A stretch of 64,000 bases of DNA, from positions 12,631,279 through 12,695,278 of the forward strand of contig OX442418.1 in NCBI GenBank assembly GCA_949361645.1, written 5' to 3'. Below the pieces are notes generated by a model, which was not told the DNA's origin, searched no databases, and saw only the letters and a list, made by a program, of their open reading frames with translations. Source of the stretch: Spongilla lacustris (lineage: Eukaryota; Porifera; Demospongiae; Spongillida; Spongillidae). Below are positions 43,520 to 54,185 of the stretch, in pieces; positions within the stretch are counted from its first letter, which is position 1, and every line of letters begins with the position of its first letter. Made by a program: the position numbers and the translations under genes.

Positions 43520-44465
43520 GTGTCTAAAACCAAGGTAAAGACATTTTAAATAGGGGGCTAAAATCTGTTGCCATACGCTTGTTTAGCCCATCGTGTTCAC
43601 TGATCTGAGAGTATGGTGCTAGCCCTTTAATGCACAGTTGTCATCCAGGGAAAGTTCAGTCACTCTTTTTTGAGAGTGCAATGTATTATTGCGTCATAAA
43701 TTAATATTACATTGTTACTGCTACTCCCCCAGACCCAATTGGTGTCAGTGTCACATGATGCACACTATACAACACAACACAGCAACTACTTCCAGAGCCT
43801 ACTACCAATGTCTGAAATCATGACACCATAGGCATACACAGGCTTGAGCAGGGGGCAGGCAAAAATTCACATTCTGCGGCAAAAACAGACTAACTATCCT
43901 GCTCCAATACACACAACAACTGCAACAGTCCGTTCTGAGTCGCAAAACACCAACATTTTCGAGTCACCACCAGCCATGTCAGCTGAACTCCAATCAAGGA
44001 CCAAATATAAGCACTCCATTTATTACATTCTGGAGGAAGCTTCAACAAATCTGATCCATGAAAAGTGTGATGCACCATCACTAACTCCACACACCTACAT
44101 TGTACACAACCATCACCAAGTCTGGTCCCTAAATCCACTGAACAATCTCCATAGTACATGCCATCATCACATTGCATTGCCAACCTAAGCCTCTCAAAAA
44201 TTTCAGGACCAACATCATTCAAACACTACTGTCATCCTCCTATATATGTAGAGTACACCAGTGAAATAGTGAATCATCATATTTATATCATACCTTTACT
44301 TTTATTTGTGACCTGCACACAGTAAGTGTTCAAATGAAATCTTAAAAGTGTTGATGGTGTCATACACTGCAGCAACACTGTAAAGTTACATGTATACATG
44401 AGTAAATAATTTGCTTTTGTAAGTTCAGGTAAACAGAAGCCATATCAACACCAGCAGACCTAAAT
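43520..44465. other. No gene seen; sequence partly repeated downstream
   Basis: Segments near 44100-44310 (CATTGCATTGCCAA, GTAGAGTACACCAGTGAAAT) recur with divergence at 45722-45895. No coding region is supported. Confidence 0.5.
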
Positions 44466-44489
44466 ATATGTTTGATCATCAGATAAGAT

Positions 44490-44755
44490 GTGTGTGGGGG
44501 GGGGGGGTTGGAACCCCCCCCCCTTTTGTCCAAAATCACTTTTTTTTTCCCTCCCAGTTGTACGTGACAGCACCCCCCCCCCCCCCCCCCCCACTCATTG
44601 AATTGGCTGAAAGCGGACGGACAGCACCCCCCCCCCTCCCCCTGCTTGTTGAATCGACCGGAGGTGGACAGCACACCCCCCCCCTCCACTCGTCTTATTA
44701 TTAATTATAACAACCCCCCCCTTTTCTGAAATTCTGTATCCGCCCCTGAGATGTT
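44490..44755. repeat. Poly-G/poly-C dispersed element, reverse orientation
   Basis: Several G and C runs, then CTGTATCCGCCCCTGAG, the reverse complement of the head seen at 2724. Probably another copy of the same family. Confidence 0.5.
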
Positions 44756-44929
44756 CAAAGAAGCAATGAATACAAACATGCATTTACTGATAGGATGCAA
44801 TCTACAAAGTGATGGCTGTACATGTACCTGGTACACACTCTACAAGCCCATATACAGGCACTTCCTTCTCCCGACCTGTTACTAGACACTTACGTCACTT
44901 CGAACGGATGAATGCAGTATCTTACTGAT

Positions 44930-46310
44930 GTTCCATTAAGCTTTTGTTCTTCCTTTCAAAGCTCTTTAAACTGGTGTTGGTAGTGGCTCAGTAATGTCAC
45001 CATTACCTTTTTCTTCTTTATTTACAGCTTGTAGCTTCATTGTGTACCAATTGACAAATGACTGGTGTATGGAGAAATAAGGTAATATGGGCGCTGGTAG
45101 CTCCCCTACAAGTGACTCTCCCATGGTAGCTGATTGCTCATTTGCAGTGAGGCAGATTGGTAGCTGTAGGACCCACTGCTGTATCTTGGTGGTGTTCCGT
45201 ACAGCTGCTATTTTTTTCTGGTGTTGGTAGAGGCTCAGAACCAAATGTCACACCACCTTTTTTGCAACTGACAGAAGACACTGACGCACATCTCTACAGA
45301 GTAGATAAAGAAACATGACTAATACACTCAACTCAATGCAGCATTCATTTACCTTGATATTGGACCAACATCTTTACACTATATCCAGAACATTAAAGCC
45401 ATATCAGCTAACAGCAGAACACATAGTGGGAAGGGCGGTATGCTCAGGCAGGCCATTGAGACCTATGCATACCTCAACAGGTCTTCAAATGGAGAATGCC
45501 CTTAAAATTCTGCAGAACTATGTGGCTTGCTGCCTCCATATCTGTCTTGATCCCCCATCAACCTTGCTGTAACACCTATAGTAAATTTTTATAAAATATT
45601 ATATTACAAAGATAACACACAATTTTGCCTCCCACCTCATTTATAGTCAAATATGTCTGAGCTGTCATTAGGATGACTGCATCTCCATATGTGACACACA
45701 CATTACCTTCATTAAACTACCATTGCATTGCCAAACTAATCCTCTTTCCAATTTCAGGATAAGCACCACACACTTATTGTTCACTTTTGTAGCACCCCTG
45801 GAGGACCATATCAATCTTCTCCATACATGTAGATGTACTCTTCTATACGTGGAGTACACCAGTCAAATAGCGTATCATGATTTTTATATCCATACCTTTG
45901 TTTTCCTTTCCAAAGTTACACGTGACCCGCTCAGCTAGGAAGCGTTCTAAAATGTTAAAACAGAATGGAAGAATCAAAGACATACATGTAGCAACAGGAC
46001 TACAGGAGACATGTCGGCAATACAAGCAGACTCCAATACAAGCAGGACAGCATGCTTGGTAAACAGAAGCCATATTCAGTCACCGCAGTGCACTTCAAAG
46101 AAACATTGAATAAAATTATGCAGGCAGAACACAATAGTGGGAAGGGCTAAACGTCATGGCATGCTCAGGCAGGCCATTGACACTTATGCATACCTCAACA
46201 GGTCTTCAAATGGTGAATGCCCTTAGACTTCTGCAGAACTATGTGGCTTGCTGACTCCATATCTGCCTTGATCCCCCATCAACCTTGCTGTAACACCTAT
46301 GTATGTATGA
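44930..46310. repeat. Diverged direct repeats
   Basis: A block at 45449-45582 (AGGCAGGCCATTGAGACCTA ... ATCCCCCATCAACCTTGCTG) recurs at 46169-46300 with about 10 differences. CTGGTGTTGGTAGTGGCTCA at 44970 recurs near 45220. This suggests older segmental or mobile-element copies. No protein is recognised. Confidence 0.6.
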
Positions 46311-46562
46311 CCACAATGATAGAACCACACATGTCTGAGCTGTCAGTAGGATGACACCTTCCCCCACACAGTAGCTGAATAGAACCGTCTGAGAGAATGT
46401 GCAGGATGGAGGAATGAGGTTGCCCTGGTAATATGGGCACAATGTCCATGTTGACTTTGCAACGCAAAGGTTAATAAACATTATTTTATAATACATGCAC
46501 GCATGCATGTACATGTTCAAAATACGTATTGTATCACTCAGTCGAATTCGAACATACGTACC

Positions 46563-46956
46563 TTTGGGGTTTATTGGTAGATATCTTTCTAAGCCCATTA
46601 TCCTTAGCTTGCGGTAGCATTTGCTTCGTGCAGCATGTTGATCTGTCGGTCGTTCTTGCAATCGCATTCTTTTCGCAGGAGAAGCGATGGAATCGTCGCG
46701 ATGTTCTGCACTGTTCATGGCCTCATTGTATCGTTGCCGCTTGAAAGATAGTATTGGCTCGGGGTTCTTGTGATATTTTTCCCACTCAGCAGTTTGCTTT
46801 TGATCGGAGTTCTGTTGATATCGTTCTTCCTCAGCGGTTAGTTTTGGCTCGGGGTTCCGATGATATCGTTCTCGAACTTTTTCTTTGCTCTCTTCTGACT
46901 TTCAATATTTCCTCTCGCTTTTGGAGGTATTCCGCTCGACGTTTAGCTCTAGCCAT
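46563..46956 (-). pseudogene. Frame-broken fragment with YHxNPEP motifs
   Basis: From ATG at 46956 the minus strand reads MARAKRRAEYLQKREEIL and then stops. Shifted by one base the neighbouring frame reads ESKEKVRERYHRNPEPKL, AEWEKYHKNPEPIL and KRQRYNEAMNSAEHRDD. It ends near a donor-like AAAG|GTACGT (46563/46562). Arg/Lys-rich RYxxNPEP arrays occur at the N-terminus of mobile-element or uncharacterised proteins in early animals. The single-base shift (near 46890-46930, beside an A run) suggests decay or a sequence error. Function unknown. Confidence 0.4.
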
Positions 46957-47048
46957 ACGCTGACGTGAACGCATTTTGACAAAAACAGCTTCACTAACAA
47001 AAGCAAACGATATAAACACCTTAACTACGAACAGGAACACCAAAGAAA

Positions 47049-47149
47049 TGTAACATTGCTAGTAGTTAGTTATTGGGGAGTGATGTAATGTGTATGAATA
47101 ATATATAAGATAAGAACGTGGCACCAGGGCGGTCGGATACGACGCTACA
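47049..47149 (+). repeat. 5' LTR, 101 bp
   Basis: Starts TG, ends CA. Contains AATAATATATAAGATAAG as a TATA-like promoter element. Base-for-base identical to the 3' copy on reading both. Confidence 0.92.
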
Positions 47150-47150
47150 G

Positions 47151-47168
47151 TGGAAATCCCACCGAGAC
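47151..47168 (+). promoter_or_regulatory. Putative primer-binding site
   Basis: TGGAAATCCCACCGAGAC directly after the left LTR and one intervening G. TGG pairs with the CCA end of a tRNA. The tRNA identity is not determined. Confidence 0.5.
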
Positions 47169-47246
47169 CCATTGGAATCCATCATAGTTTAGGGTATTTA
47201 GGCAGCCTAAGCTATTTGATACGTTTTTGTTGTCGCCATTTTCGGG

Positions 47247-50200
47247 ATGGCAAGCGAAAGAGCCGACACTCAGGAGCCACGTGCTCGACAATCGACTTTC
47301 CCGTTGAACTCCAAGCGCCTCACAGTAGCATACCTTACGCAGTTAGCGGCGGCGTTGCAGCTACCGACGAAGGCGTCTGCCACTGACCTTCTTCAGATAA
47401 TTGAAGGGAAACTTAGAGAAATGGAGCACGAACCGCAGAATGTTCAAGTTGTGGTCAAGGAAGCAGATGTGGGTGAATCCGCGCACCTTCAGTTGCAGGA
47501 CGTCGAGGGTGTTTTCCTTGAAGCAGCACCAGTGCACCAGGAGGACGAAGAGGTAGCAGACAACACAGGTATGGAGGGCGCAGGGGACACGGAGGCTCAA
47601 AGGCAAGTCGATACTGCACAGGAAGAAGATGACAGCATTGAAGAGTTACGTGAAGCTCTTCTGGTGACGAGGAGAGAGAGAGACGAGCTGGATGCAGCAC
47701 TTACAGTCTGTAAGGAACGGTTGAGTGAAGTATGGAGTGCAAATTGTGCTCAGCTCCGACAGTTTGATTCTTTGATGGGCAGTGCAGAAGAAGAGATCAA
47801 GTCTCTCAAGCGACAGCTAGCAGAAGCACAAAGGGCAGCAAACAATTGCTCACCTGCAAGTTCTGTCTCAACAGTGTCATCACATACCGTTTCACCTACC
47901 CCTGCAACTGGGTTGACTACTAAACGCAGTGGTAAAGCGCCTCCCATTGAGTGGTTTTCTGGTGACTCTTATGAAGTACTCTTCGATGACTGGTTACCTT
48001 CTCTTGAACGAACTGCTGAGTGGAATGGATGGTCTGAGTCAGATAAGCTACTTCAACTGGCAGGTCACCTCAAAGGGAAAGCGTTGCAGGAATGGATGTT
48101 AGTTGACCAGAAGGAGAAGAGTAGCTACGTTACTGCCACTGCAGCACTCAGATCTCGCCTAGACACTGGAGGGAAAATCTTAGCAGCACAAGATTTCCGC
48201 CATCTCTCTCAAGGAGACAATGAGACAGTTGCTGAGCTTGTACTACGTCTGGAGCGTACTTTTAGAATAGCCTATGGAAGGGACAACATGTCTAGTGAAA
48301 CCAGGGACGCACTTCTTTACAGTCAGCTACAGGAAGGGCTCAAGCAGGAGATCATGAAGTCGCCGGCTGTGTCAGGGGCAGCCAACTACAAGGAGCTATG
48401 TATAGCGGCCAAGAATGAAGAACGAAGAATGGCAAGCTTGAAGAAGAGGGAGCAGTACCACAAACCAGGGAGCAATCAACGGTCTGATAGACAAGGGGGT
48501 GAACCTGGACAGGCTACTACACAGACGTCCAGTGGCTCTCAGCTGAAACAGTGCTTTAACTGCAAGAAGTTTGGTCATATTTCGACTGAGTGTAGAGCTA
48601 ACAAGCAACACAACTCCAAGGCTAAGCAGGCATCAGGCTCACATGCTGGAGAATCTTCAGGAGTAAAGCAGGTGCAAGTATCTGATCACGGGAGCAAGTC
48701 TCACTGCGTGAAAGTGACCATTGGTGGTGTCCCCATGTATGGCATCATTGACAGTGGCGCAGACATCACAATCATGGGTGGAGGACTGTTCCAGAAGCTA
48801 GCTACACATACTCACGTCAGGAAGAAGGACTTCAAGAAGGTGGACAAAGTGCCTCGCACATATTGTCAGCAAACTTTTCACTTAGATGGACGATTAGACT
48901 TGGATTTGACATTCAATGACAAAACCATGACTACACCTGTATACATCAAGTTTGATGCTCACGACCAGCTGCTGCTCTCAGAAGGAGTCTGTAGGCAGTT
49001 GGGTATCATCACCTACCACCCTTCAGCCGAACCATGGCGAGGAGGGAGGAAGTCAGCAGAGCAACAACCGACAAAGCCGACCGAGGAAAAAGTCAATGTT
49101 CCCAGAATAACCGTCAGGTTAATCTCCTCACTACGTATACCGCCCCAAAAAGGCGTTGTCGTTCCTGTTCATGTGGATAAGGTGACAAGGGACTCCTCAT
49201 CAGTACCTTTGGCCTTTGAAGCTGATCACACAATGTATGACAGCAGTAAGATACATGTCCAAGACTCTATCATTTGCTCAGATGACGATGGGATTGCTTA
49301 TCTCCTGGTAGAGAACACAGGTGGCTATACAGCAGTCCTGGATGAAGGTGTTGGGATTGGAACGGTGTCACCCGCAGAACTATGTGAGGTGAAGAATGAG
49401 CGACAGAGAGAAAAGGCTTACGTGAACACTATATGGACCAGTGAAGAGAGAGAAGACAGGAAGAAGAAACTGATGGAATTGATCAAATTGGAGGCATCAG
49501 ATGTCTGCGAGAACAAGGCAGAGTTGTTGAACACGATTTCCAGATACCATGAGGCTTTCAGCCTTACAGAAGATGAGAGAGGGGAAACTGATCTAGTGCA
49601 GTTGGAGATCAACACTGGGCAGGCTGAACCAAAGAGGACACCTCTGCGCAGAATGCCTTTTGCAGTTCGAGAGGAAGTTGCTCGTCAGGTCAAGAAGCTC
49701 CTGGACACAAGAGTCATCACTCCATCCGAGAGCCCATGGTCTAGTCCAGTGGTTTTGGTGAGGAAAAAGGACGGATCTCACCGCTTCTGTGTGGATTACA
49801 GAAACTTGAATGCGGTTACTAAGGCAGACACTTTCCCGCTTCCAAGAGTGGATGACTTACTTGATCAGCTCCATGACTGCAAGTACTTCTCAACATTAGA
49901 CCTAGCCGCAGGGTTCTGGCAGATAAGGGTTCATCAGAAGTCTATGGAAAAGACTGCATTCGCAACTCCCCAAGGGTTGTTCGAATTCAGGGTCATGCCT
50001 TTTGGATTGACCAATGCTCCTTCAGTTTTCCAGAGGTTGATGCAAAAAGTCTTGATGGGTCTGAACCCAGAAAATGGACCTGACTTTGTGTCTGTTTACA
50101 TTGATGACATCTTGGTCTTCTCGTCAAGCATGGAAGAACACATACACCACCTCCAGCTTGTCCTGGAACGAATCATCACTGCTAACCTCAAGCTTAAGCC

Positions 50201-52565
50201 CTCAAAGTGTCGTTTTGTCAGGGAAGAAGTTGAATATTTGGGCCATGTTATCACTCGCTCAGGACTCAAGACTCAAGCCAAGCATGTGGAAGCAGTACAG
50301 CACTTTGCCAGACCAAACAGCCTCAAGGGTGTTCGTCAGTACCTGGGCATGTGTGCTTACTACAGGAGATTTATTCCCCGCTTCTCTGGTATAGCCAGGC
50401 CACTTCATAACCTGACACGGAAGGGAGCTGACTTTGTCTGGACCGAGGAGTGTGAAACTGCCTTTCGGGAACTTAAGGAAAGACTTACCGCAGCCCCTGT
50501 TCTGGCCTACCCGTGCTTCCAGAAACCTTTCATCTTGGAGACAGACGCCAGTGGATGTGGTCTAGGAGCAGTACTCTCCCAGTGCCAGGATGATGGTTTG
50601 GTCCATCCGATTGCATATGCAAGCAGGAGCCTATGCAAGGCGGAGAGCAACTATGGCATCACAGAGTTGGAGACATTGGCTGTTGTCTGGGCACTGACAC
50701 ATTTCCGAACTTACATATATGGGAATGAAGTCACGGTCTACACTGACCACTCAGCTGTCAAGGCAGTTTTGGAAACACCCAACCCATCAGGAAAACACGC
50801 ACGTTGGTGGAGCAAAGTGTATGAGAGTGGTGCGAAACATGTTCACATCATCTACAAGTCAGGTAAAAGCAACTCCAACGCCGATGCGCTTTCACGCAGT
50901 CCAGTGGGAACACCTGGTGGTGAGGCTGACAAAGAGGTCCAAGTTACTGTGGTTCAAGGTACGAGCATCTCCCATCTACTGGAGTCAAGCCCCACTGTTG
51001 GTGAGCAGAGTGACCTCAAGGAAGAGCAGCGGAAGGACCCAAGCATTCAGGAAATCATTGCATTCTTGCAGCAGAATGTGCTTCCAGCCGATGAGAAGAA
51101 GGCTCGCAAGATGGCATTGCAAGGCCCATTGTTCTGCATAGTGGATGACATTCTGTACTTCGTGGATCAGAAGAAGGATGGAGGACGAAGAGTAGTACTC
51201 CCAAAGCAGTTGCAGAGGAAGGTGATGGAGGAATGCCATGGAGGTAAATTTGGTGGTCACTTCAGTGGTGCCAGGCTGTACAACCAACTCTCCAGGCATT
51301 GGTGGTGGGAGAACATGCATGCAGACATTGTCACATTTTGCAAGTCCTGTCCGGAATGTGCTACTGCCACTGGTGGTTGTCGACCTAGCAAGCCCCATTT
51401 GTCACCAATCCCAGTACAAAGACCATTTCAGATCATTGGGTTAGACCTAATGGAACTTCCAGTAACCAGTCAAGGGAATAGATATGTGGTCGTCTTCCAA
51501 GACTTCCTAACTAAATGGCCCATGGTATATCCTGTTCCCGACCAGAAGACCGAGAGGATAGTGAAGCTGCTGACTGAAGAGATAGTGCCATTCTTTGGAG
51601 TTCCTGAAGCATTGCTGACAGATCGTGGTACTAATTTGCTGTCACACTTGATGCTAGATGTCTGCAAACTACTAGGCATCAAGAAACTTAACACCACTGC
51701 TTACCATCCTCAATGCGATGGTATGGTTGAAAGGTTCAACCGGACACTAAAGACCATGCTGAGGAAGCAGGCTGCGGTGTTTGGCAACCAGTGGGACAGG
51801 TATCTATCTGGCGTGCTATGGGCATACCGTAACACAGCACATGACTCCACCCAGGAAAAACCTTCCTTCTTGTTATTTGGAGTGGATTGCAGAACTCCTA
51901 CTGAGGCAGCAATACTTCCCCCTAGAGAGGTGCAAACCACGAATGTGGAAGATTATCGGGAGGAACTGGTCTTGTGTCTCTCAACTGCACGGAAACACGC
52001 TTGTGATGCATTAAAGAAAGCTCAGCAGAGGTACAAGCAGCAGTATGACAAGCACTGTCACCCTGCCCAGTACAAGGTTGGAGACTGGATAATGGTCAGG
52101 TTTCCACAGGATGAAAGGGGGAAGAGTCGCAAGTTGTCACGACCATGGCATGGACCATACAGGGTTCAGAGTTGTGATAGCCCAGATGTAGTCGCTTCCA
52201 AAGTGTACTTTCCGGAGGAGGGAACTATCCAGGTGCACCAGACAAGGACCACTCCTTGTTATCCAGGTTTCCCCAATGGGTTCTACTGGTATGGCAAGAA
52301 ACAGACCAGCCAAGGGCACTACCCTCAGTGGATTGACAGCATCGTGCCTGCCAAACATGCATCCTCTGGAGCAGCAGATGGAGAGGACACATCGGAACCC
52401 ACCACAGTGGATGATGATGACACAGCTGACCAAGAACCGGACGACACAGCAGACCAGGAACTGACTAGGGATCAGCATACCCTACCCCCAGTCCGCAACA
52501 GGCAGACTGACTCTACCCGGTACTCATTGCGCAAACAAATTCGGACACCCAAGCGCTACCTCTAG
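47247..52565 (+). CDS. Gag-Pol polyprotein of Ty3/gypsy-type element
   Basis: Single 1772-codon frame fusing gag and pol without frameshift. Order: gag region with coiled-coil-like N-terminus and capsid-like part (WFSGDSYEVLFDDWLPSLE); CCHC knuckle CFNCKKFGHISTEC (48552); aspartic protease DSGAD (about 48750); reverse transcriptase with YIDD (about 50097); RNase H with ETDASGCGLGAVL (about 50537) and YTDHSAVK; and integrase with the HHCC zinc motif (51237-51360), then the catalytic D, D, E at LDLMEL, LTDRGTNL and VERFNRTLK. A charged tail rich in DDTADQE ends the protein. RT-RNaseH-IN order defines the Metaviridae type. No envelope-like ORF follows; the stop lies 44 bp before the right LTR. 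All catalytic motifs look intact. Confidence 0.95.
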   Translation: MASERADTQEPRARQSTFPLNSKRLTVAYLTQLAAALQLPTKASATDLLQIIEGKLREMEHEPQNVQVVVKEADVGESAHLQLQDVEGVFLEAAPVHQEDEEVADNTGMEGAGDTEAQRQVDTAQEEDDSIEELREALLVTRRERDELDAALTVCKERLSEVWSANCAQLRQFDSLMGSAEEEIKSLKRQLAEAQRAANNCSPASSVSTVSSHTVSPTPATGLTTKRSGKAPPIEWFSGDSYEVLFDDWLPSLERTAEWNGWSESDKLLQLAGHLKGKALQEWMLVDQKEKSSYVTATAALRSRLDTGGKILAAQDFRHLSQGDNETVAELVLRLERTFRIAYGRDNMSSETRDALLYSQLQEGLKQEIMKSPAVSGAANYKELCIAAKNEERRMASLKKREQYHKPGSNQRSDRQGGEPGQATTQTSSGSQLKQCFNCKKFGHISTECRANKQHNSKAKQASGSHAGESSGVKQVQVSDHGSKSHCVKVTIGGVPMYGIIDSGADITIMGGGLFQKLATHTHVRKKDFKKVDKVPRTYCQQTFHLDGRLDLDLTFNDKTMTTPVYIKFDAHDQLLLSEGVCRQLGIITYHPSAEPWRGGRKSAEQQPTKPTEEKVNVPRITVRLISSLRIPPQKGVVVPVHVDKVTRDSSSVPLAFEADHTMYDSSKIHVQDSIICSDDDGIAYLLVENTGGYTAVLDEGVGIGTVSPAELCEVKNERQREKAYVNTIWTSEEREDRKKKLMELIKLEASDVCENKAELLNTISRYHEAFSLTEDERGETDLVQLEINTGQAEPKRTPLRRMPFAVREEVARQVKKLLDTRVITPSESPWSSPVVLVRKKDGSHRFCVDYRNLNAVTKADTFPLPRVDDLLDQLHDCKYFSTLDLAAGFWQIRVHQKSMEKTAFATPQGLFEFRVMPFGLTNAPSVFQRLMQKVLMGLNPENGPDFVSVYIDDILVFSSSMEEHIHHLQLVLERIITANLKLKPSKCRFVREEVEYLGHVITRSGLKTQAKHVEAVQHFARPNSLKGVRQYLGMCAYYRRFIPRFSGIARPLHNLTRKGADFVWTEECETAFRELKERLTAAPVLAYPCFQKPFILETDASGCGLGAVLSQCQDDGLVHPIAYASRSLCKAESNYGITELETLAVVWALTHFRTYIYGNEVTVYTDHSAVKAVLETPNPSGKHARWWSKVYESGAKHVHIIYKSGKSNSNADALSRSPVGTPGGEADKEVQVTVVQGTSISHLLESSPTVGEQSDLKEEQRKDPSIQEIIAFLQQNVLPADEKKARKMALQGPLFCIVDDILYFVDQKKDGGRRVVLPKQLQRKVMEECHGGKFGGHFSGARLYNQLSRHWWWENMHADIVTFCKSCPECATATGGCRPSKPHLSPIPVQRPFQIIGLDLMELPVTSQGNRYVVVFQDFLTKWPMVYPVPDQKTERIVKLLTEEIVPFFGVPEALLTDRGTNLLSHLMLDVCKLLGIKKLNTTAYHPQCDGMVERFNRTLKTMLRKQAAVFGNQWDRYLSGVLWAYRNTAHDSTQEKPSFLLFGVDCRTPTEAAILPPREVQTTNVEDYREELVLCLSTARKHACDALKKAQQRYKQQYDKHCHPAQYKVGDWIMVRFPQDERGKSRKLSRPWHGPYRVQSCDSPDVVASKVYFPEEGTIQVHQTRTTPCYPGFPNGFYWYGKKQTSQGHYPQWIDSIVPAKHASSGAADGEDTSEPTTVDDDDTADQEPDDTADQELTRDQHTLPPVRNRQTDSTRYSLRKQIRTPKRYL

Positions 52566-52595
52566 GAAGATCAAGTTCGGGGTCGAACTTTATCC

Positions 52596-52609
52596 AGGGA
52601 GGGGCCAGA
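52596..52609 (+). promoter_or_regulatory. Polypurine tract
   Basis: Purine-rich CAGGGAGGGGCCAGA-like stretch immediately before the 3' LTR, expected as plus-strand primer. Confidence 0.6.
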
Positions 52610-52710
52610 TGTAACATTGCTAGTAGTTAGTTATTGGGGAGTGATGTAATGTGTATGAATAATATATAAGATAAGAACGTGGCACCAGGGCGGTCGGATA
52701 CGACGCTACA
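52610..52710 (+). repeat. 3' LTR, 101 bp
   Basis: Identical to the 5' LTR; followed by GAAA duplication. Confidence 0.92.
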
Positions 52711-52859
52711 GAAATAGCCTCACGTGTAGTTCTAATATTTAAGCTCAAGTAGGTGTGGCTTACAGCATCTATCATGGCCGTATGGCTTGAAACACACCAT
52801 TTCTAGCCTGAGCTACTGTAACAAGCGATCCCTATGAACATACTCACTTGTACGGATAT

Positions 52860-53176
52860 AACTTGAAATTCTGAACCTATTGATACCACTGACGTTCTTT
52901 GAAACAGCTCCTGTGTCGAGTTTTTTCCCCAGTAAAGTTATCAACATATGTATTTATGTTATCAGTTCCAGGTCCAATAGGATCCACGTGTATCTGACTC
53001 AAAAGGGCACTACCGCTTGAAATTCTGAACGTACTGGCACCATTCGCGTCCTTTGAAACGGTTCTTATCTCGAGTTCTTTACAAATAAAGGAAGGAGAAA
53101 ATGGCCGCCGTTCCGTCTGGGGACGAGGAAAAACAGAATCCCTTTTGTTCTCTTGAACGACACGGTTTTGCGACAT
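52860..53176 (-). CDS. Open region with internal direct repeat, unknown
   Basis: Minus strand open from MSQNRVVQENKRDSVFP for about 100 codons. The DNA contains two imperfect copies of CTTGAAATTCTGAAC...TTTGAAAC...TCGAGTT (52860-52945 and 53018-53100), so part of the peptide is duplicated. No family is recognised. It could be a first exon, an LTR or regulatory remnant, or chance. Confidence 0.25.
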
Positions 53177-53179
53177 CAA

Positions 53180-53610
53180 ACAAACACGAAACGGCTCATT
53201 TTTGATTTCTTGTTCGATACCGACGACTAGCTAAGCCATCCGATTGATAGGAGTCCCGTTAGAAGCGGGTCCCGTTTTTTAAATGATATTCACAATCGGG
53301 GTCAAATCCTATATGAGAGTTACTAACGTAACTCTCGATATCCGCAAGAAACAGTGCCGCGGTTAGCTATACAACGCGGGTACATGAATGTACGGGAAGG
53401 GGGAGTTTCCGGAGGGCCAATTATAAAATATGATTTATGATTATATGTACAAACGTGCGTATTGAAAAGAAGCGAAGTTCAGTAGTGTACTAAAAGTCTA
53501 AATACATTTGGAAAAGATCGGCCCATCGAATTAACATATAAAAGCTGAGCTTTATCACTGTACTTGATTTTTTTTGGTGCACGAATTTTAGTAGTTACAT
53601 ATTTAAAAAG
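53180..53610. other. No feature seen
   Basis: Unique-looking intergenic sequence. No exon or repeat is supported here. Confidence 0.5.
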
Positions 53611-53611
53611 G

Positions 53612-53720
53612 CGGAGCCAGGATTTTATTGTGTGTGTGTGTGGGGGGGGGGGGGGGGGGGGGCAAATTAAAGGGAGGACAGCGGCAAGGGCTGGAGGGGA
53701 CTGGGGCGGAGCCCTAGCCG
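53612..53720. repeat. Poly-G dispersed element
   Basis: GGCGGAGCCAGGATTTTATT followed by GT and a 22-bp G run, then GGCTGGAGGGGACTGGGGCG. Related to the copies at 2724 and 44740. Confidence 0.5.
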
Positions 53721-54185
53721 CTTTGCAACGTTAATTCGCACATTTTGAGTCCCAAAAACATAGCATAATTTTATATATTATCTCTGTTTTCGTGTAGTCC
53801 CGCAAACCAAATACTTCGTCCTAAATCGATCGTTGTGCCGTGCAATAACGATTGGTTGAAGTACATTGTGTAGGTGATTAGTCATTACTGATTACGCGCG
53901 TCTATACTATAGATGTACAATATGACTCTGTAGTGAATGAATATTATTTACATGTACAGGTAGGACAGCCCACCAACATCATCACCTTTGGTTTTAACAT
54001 TATTGTAACGTAACTATAGGGCTAGGGCCCTGTAAATAAATGAAATGGTTAATTGATTGAATGGCTATATACGCGTTACGTTGCCGCAGGTTCCAATATG
54101 TGTATTTGTCAGTCTTACGGCGTTACACGTTCGACAAAGCTACTGAACTAGAGGAGGCACACCGGCTGCTAAATACATGTACATG

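Larger units (their letters stand above)
47049..52710 (+). mobile_element. Complete Ty3/gypsy-type LTR retrotransposon
   Basis: A 5662-bp element bounded by identical 101-bp LTRs (47049-47149 and 52610-52710) that begin TGTAACATTG and end ACGCTACA. GAAA flanks both ends (47045-47048 and 52711-52714) as target-site duplication. A TGG-initial primer-binding-site-like sequence starts within 2 bp of the left LTR, and a purine tract GGGAGGGGCCAGA precedes the right LTR. Identical LTRs and an intact ORF indicate recent insertion. Confidence 0.95.

Noticed and set aside
43844..44188. 114-codon plus-strand frame
   Set aside because: No recognisable family and no codon or splice context; the DNA is partly repeated at 45700, so it is probably non-coding repeat.
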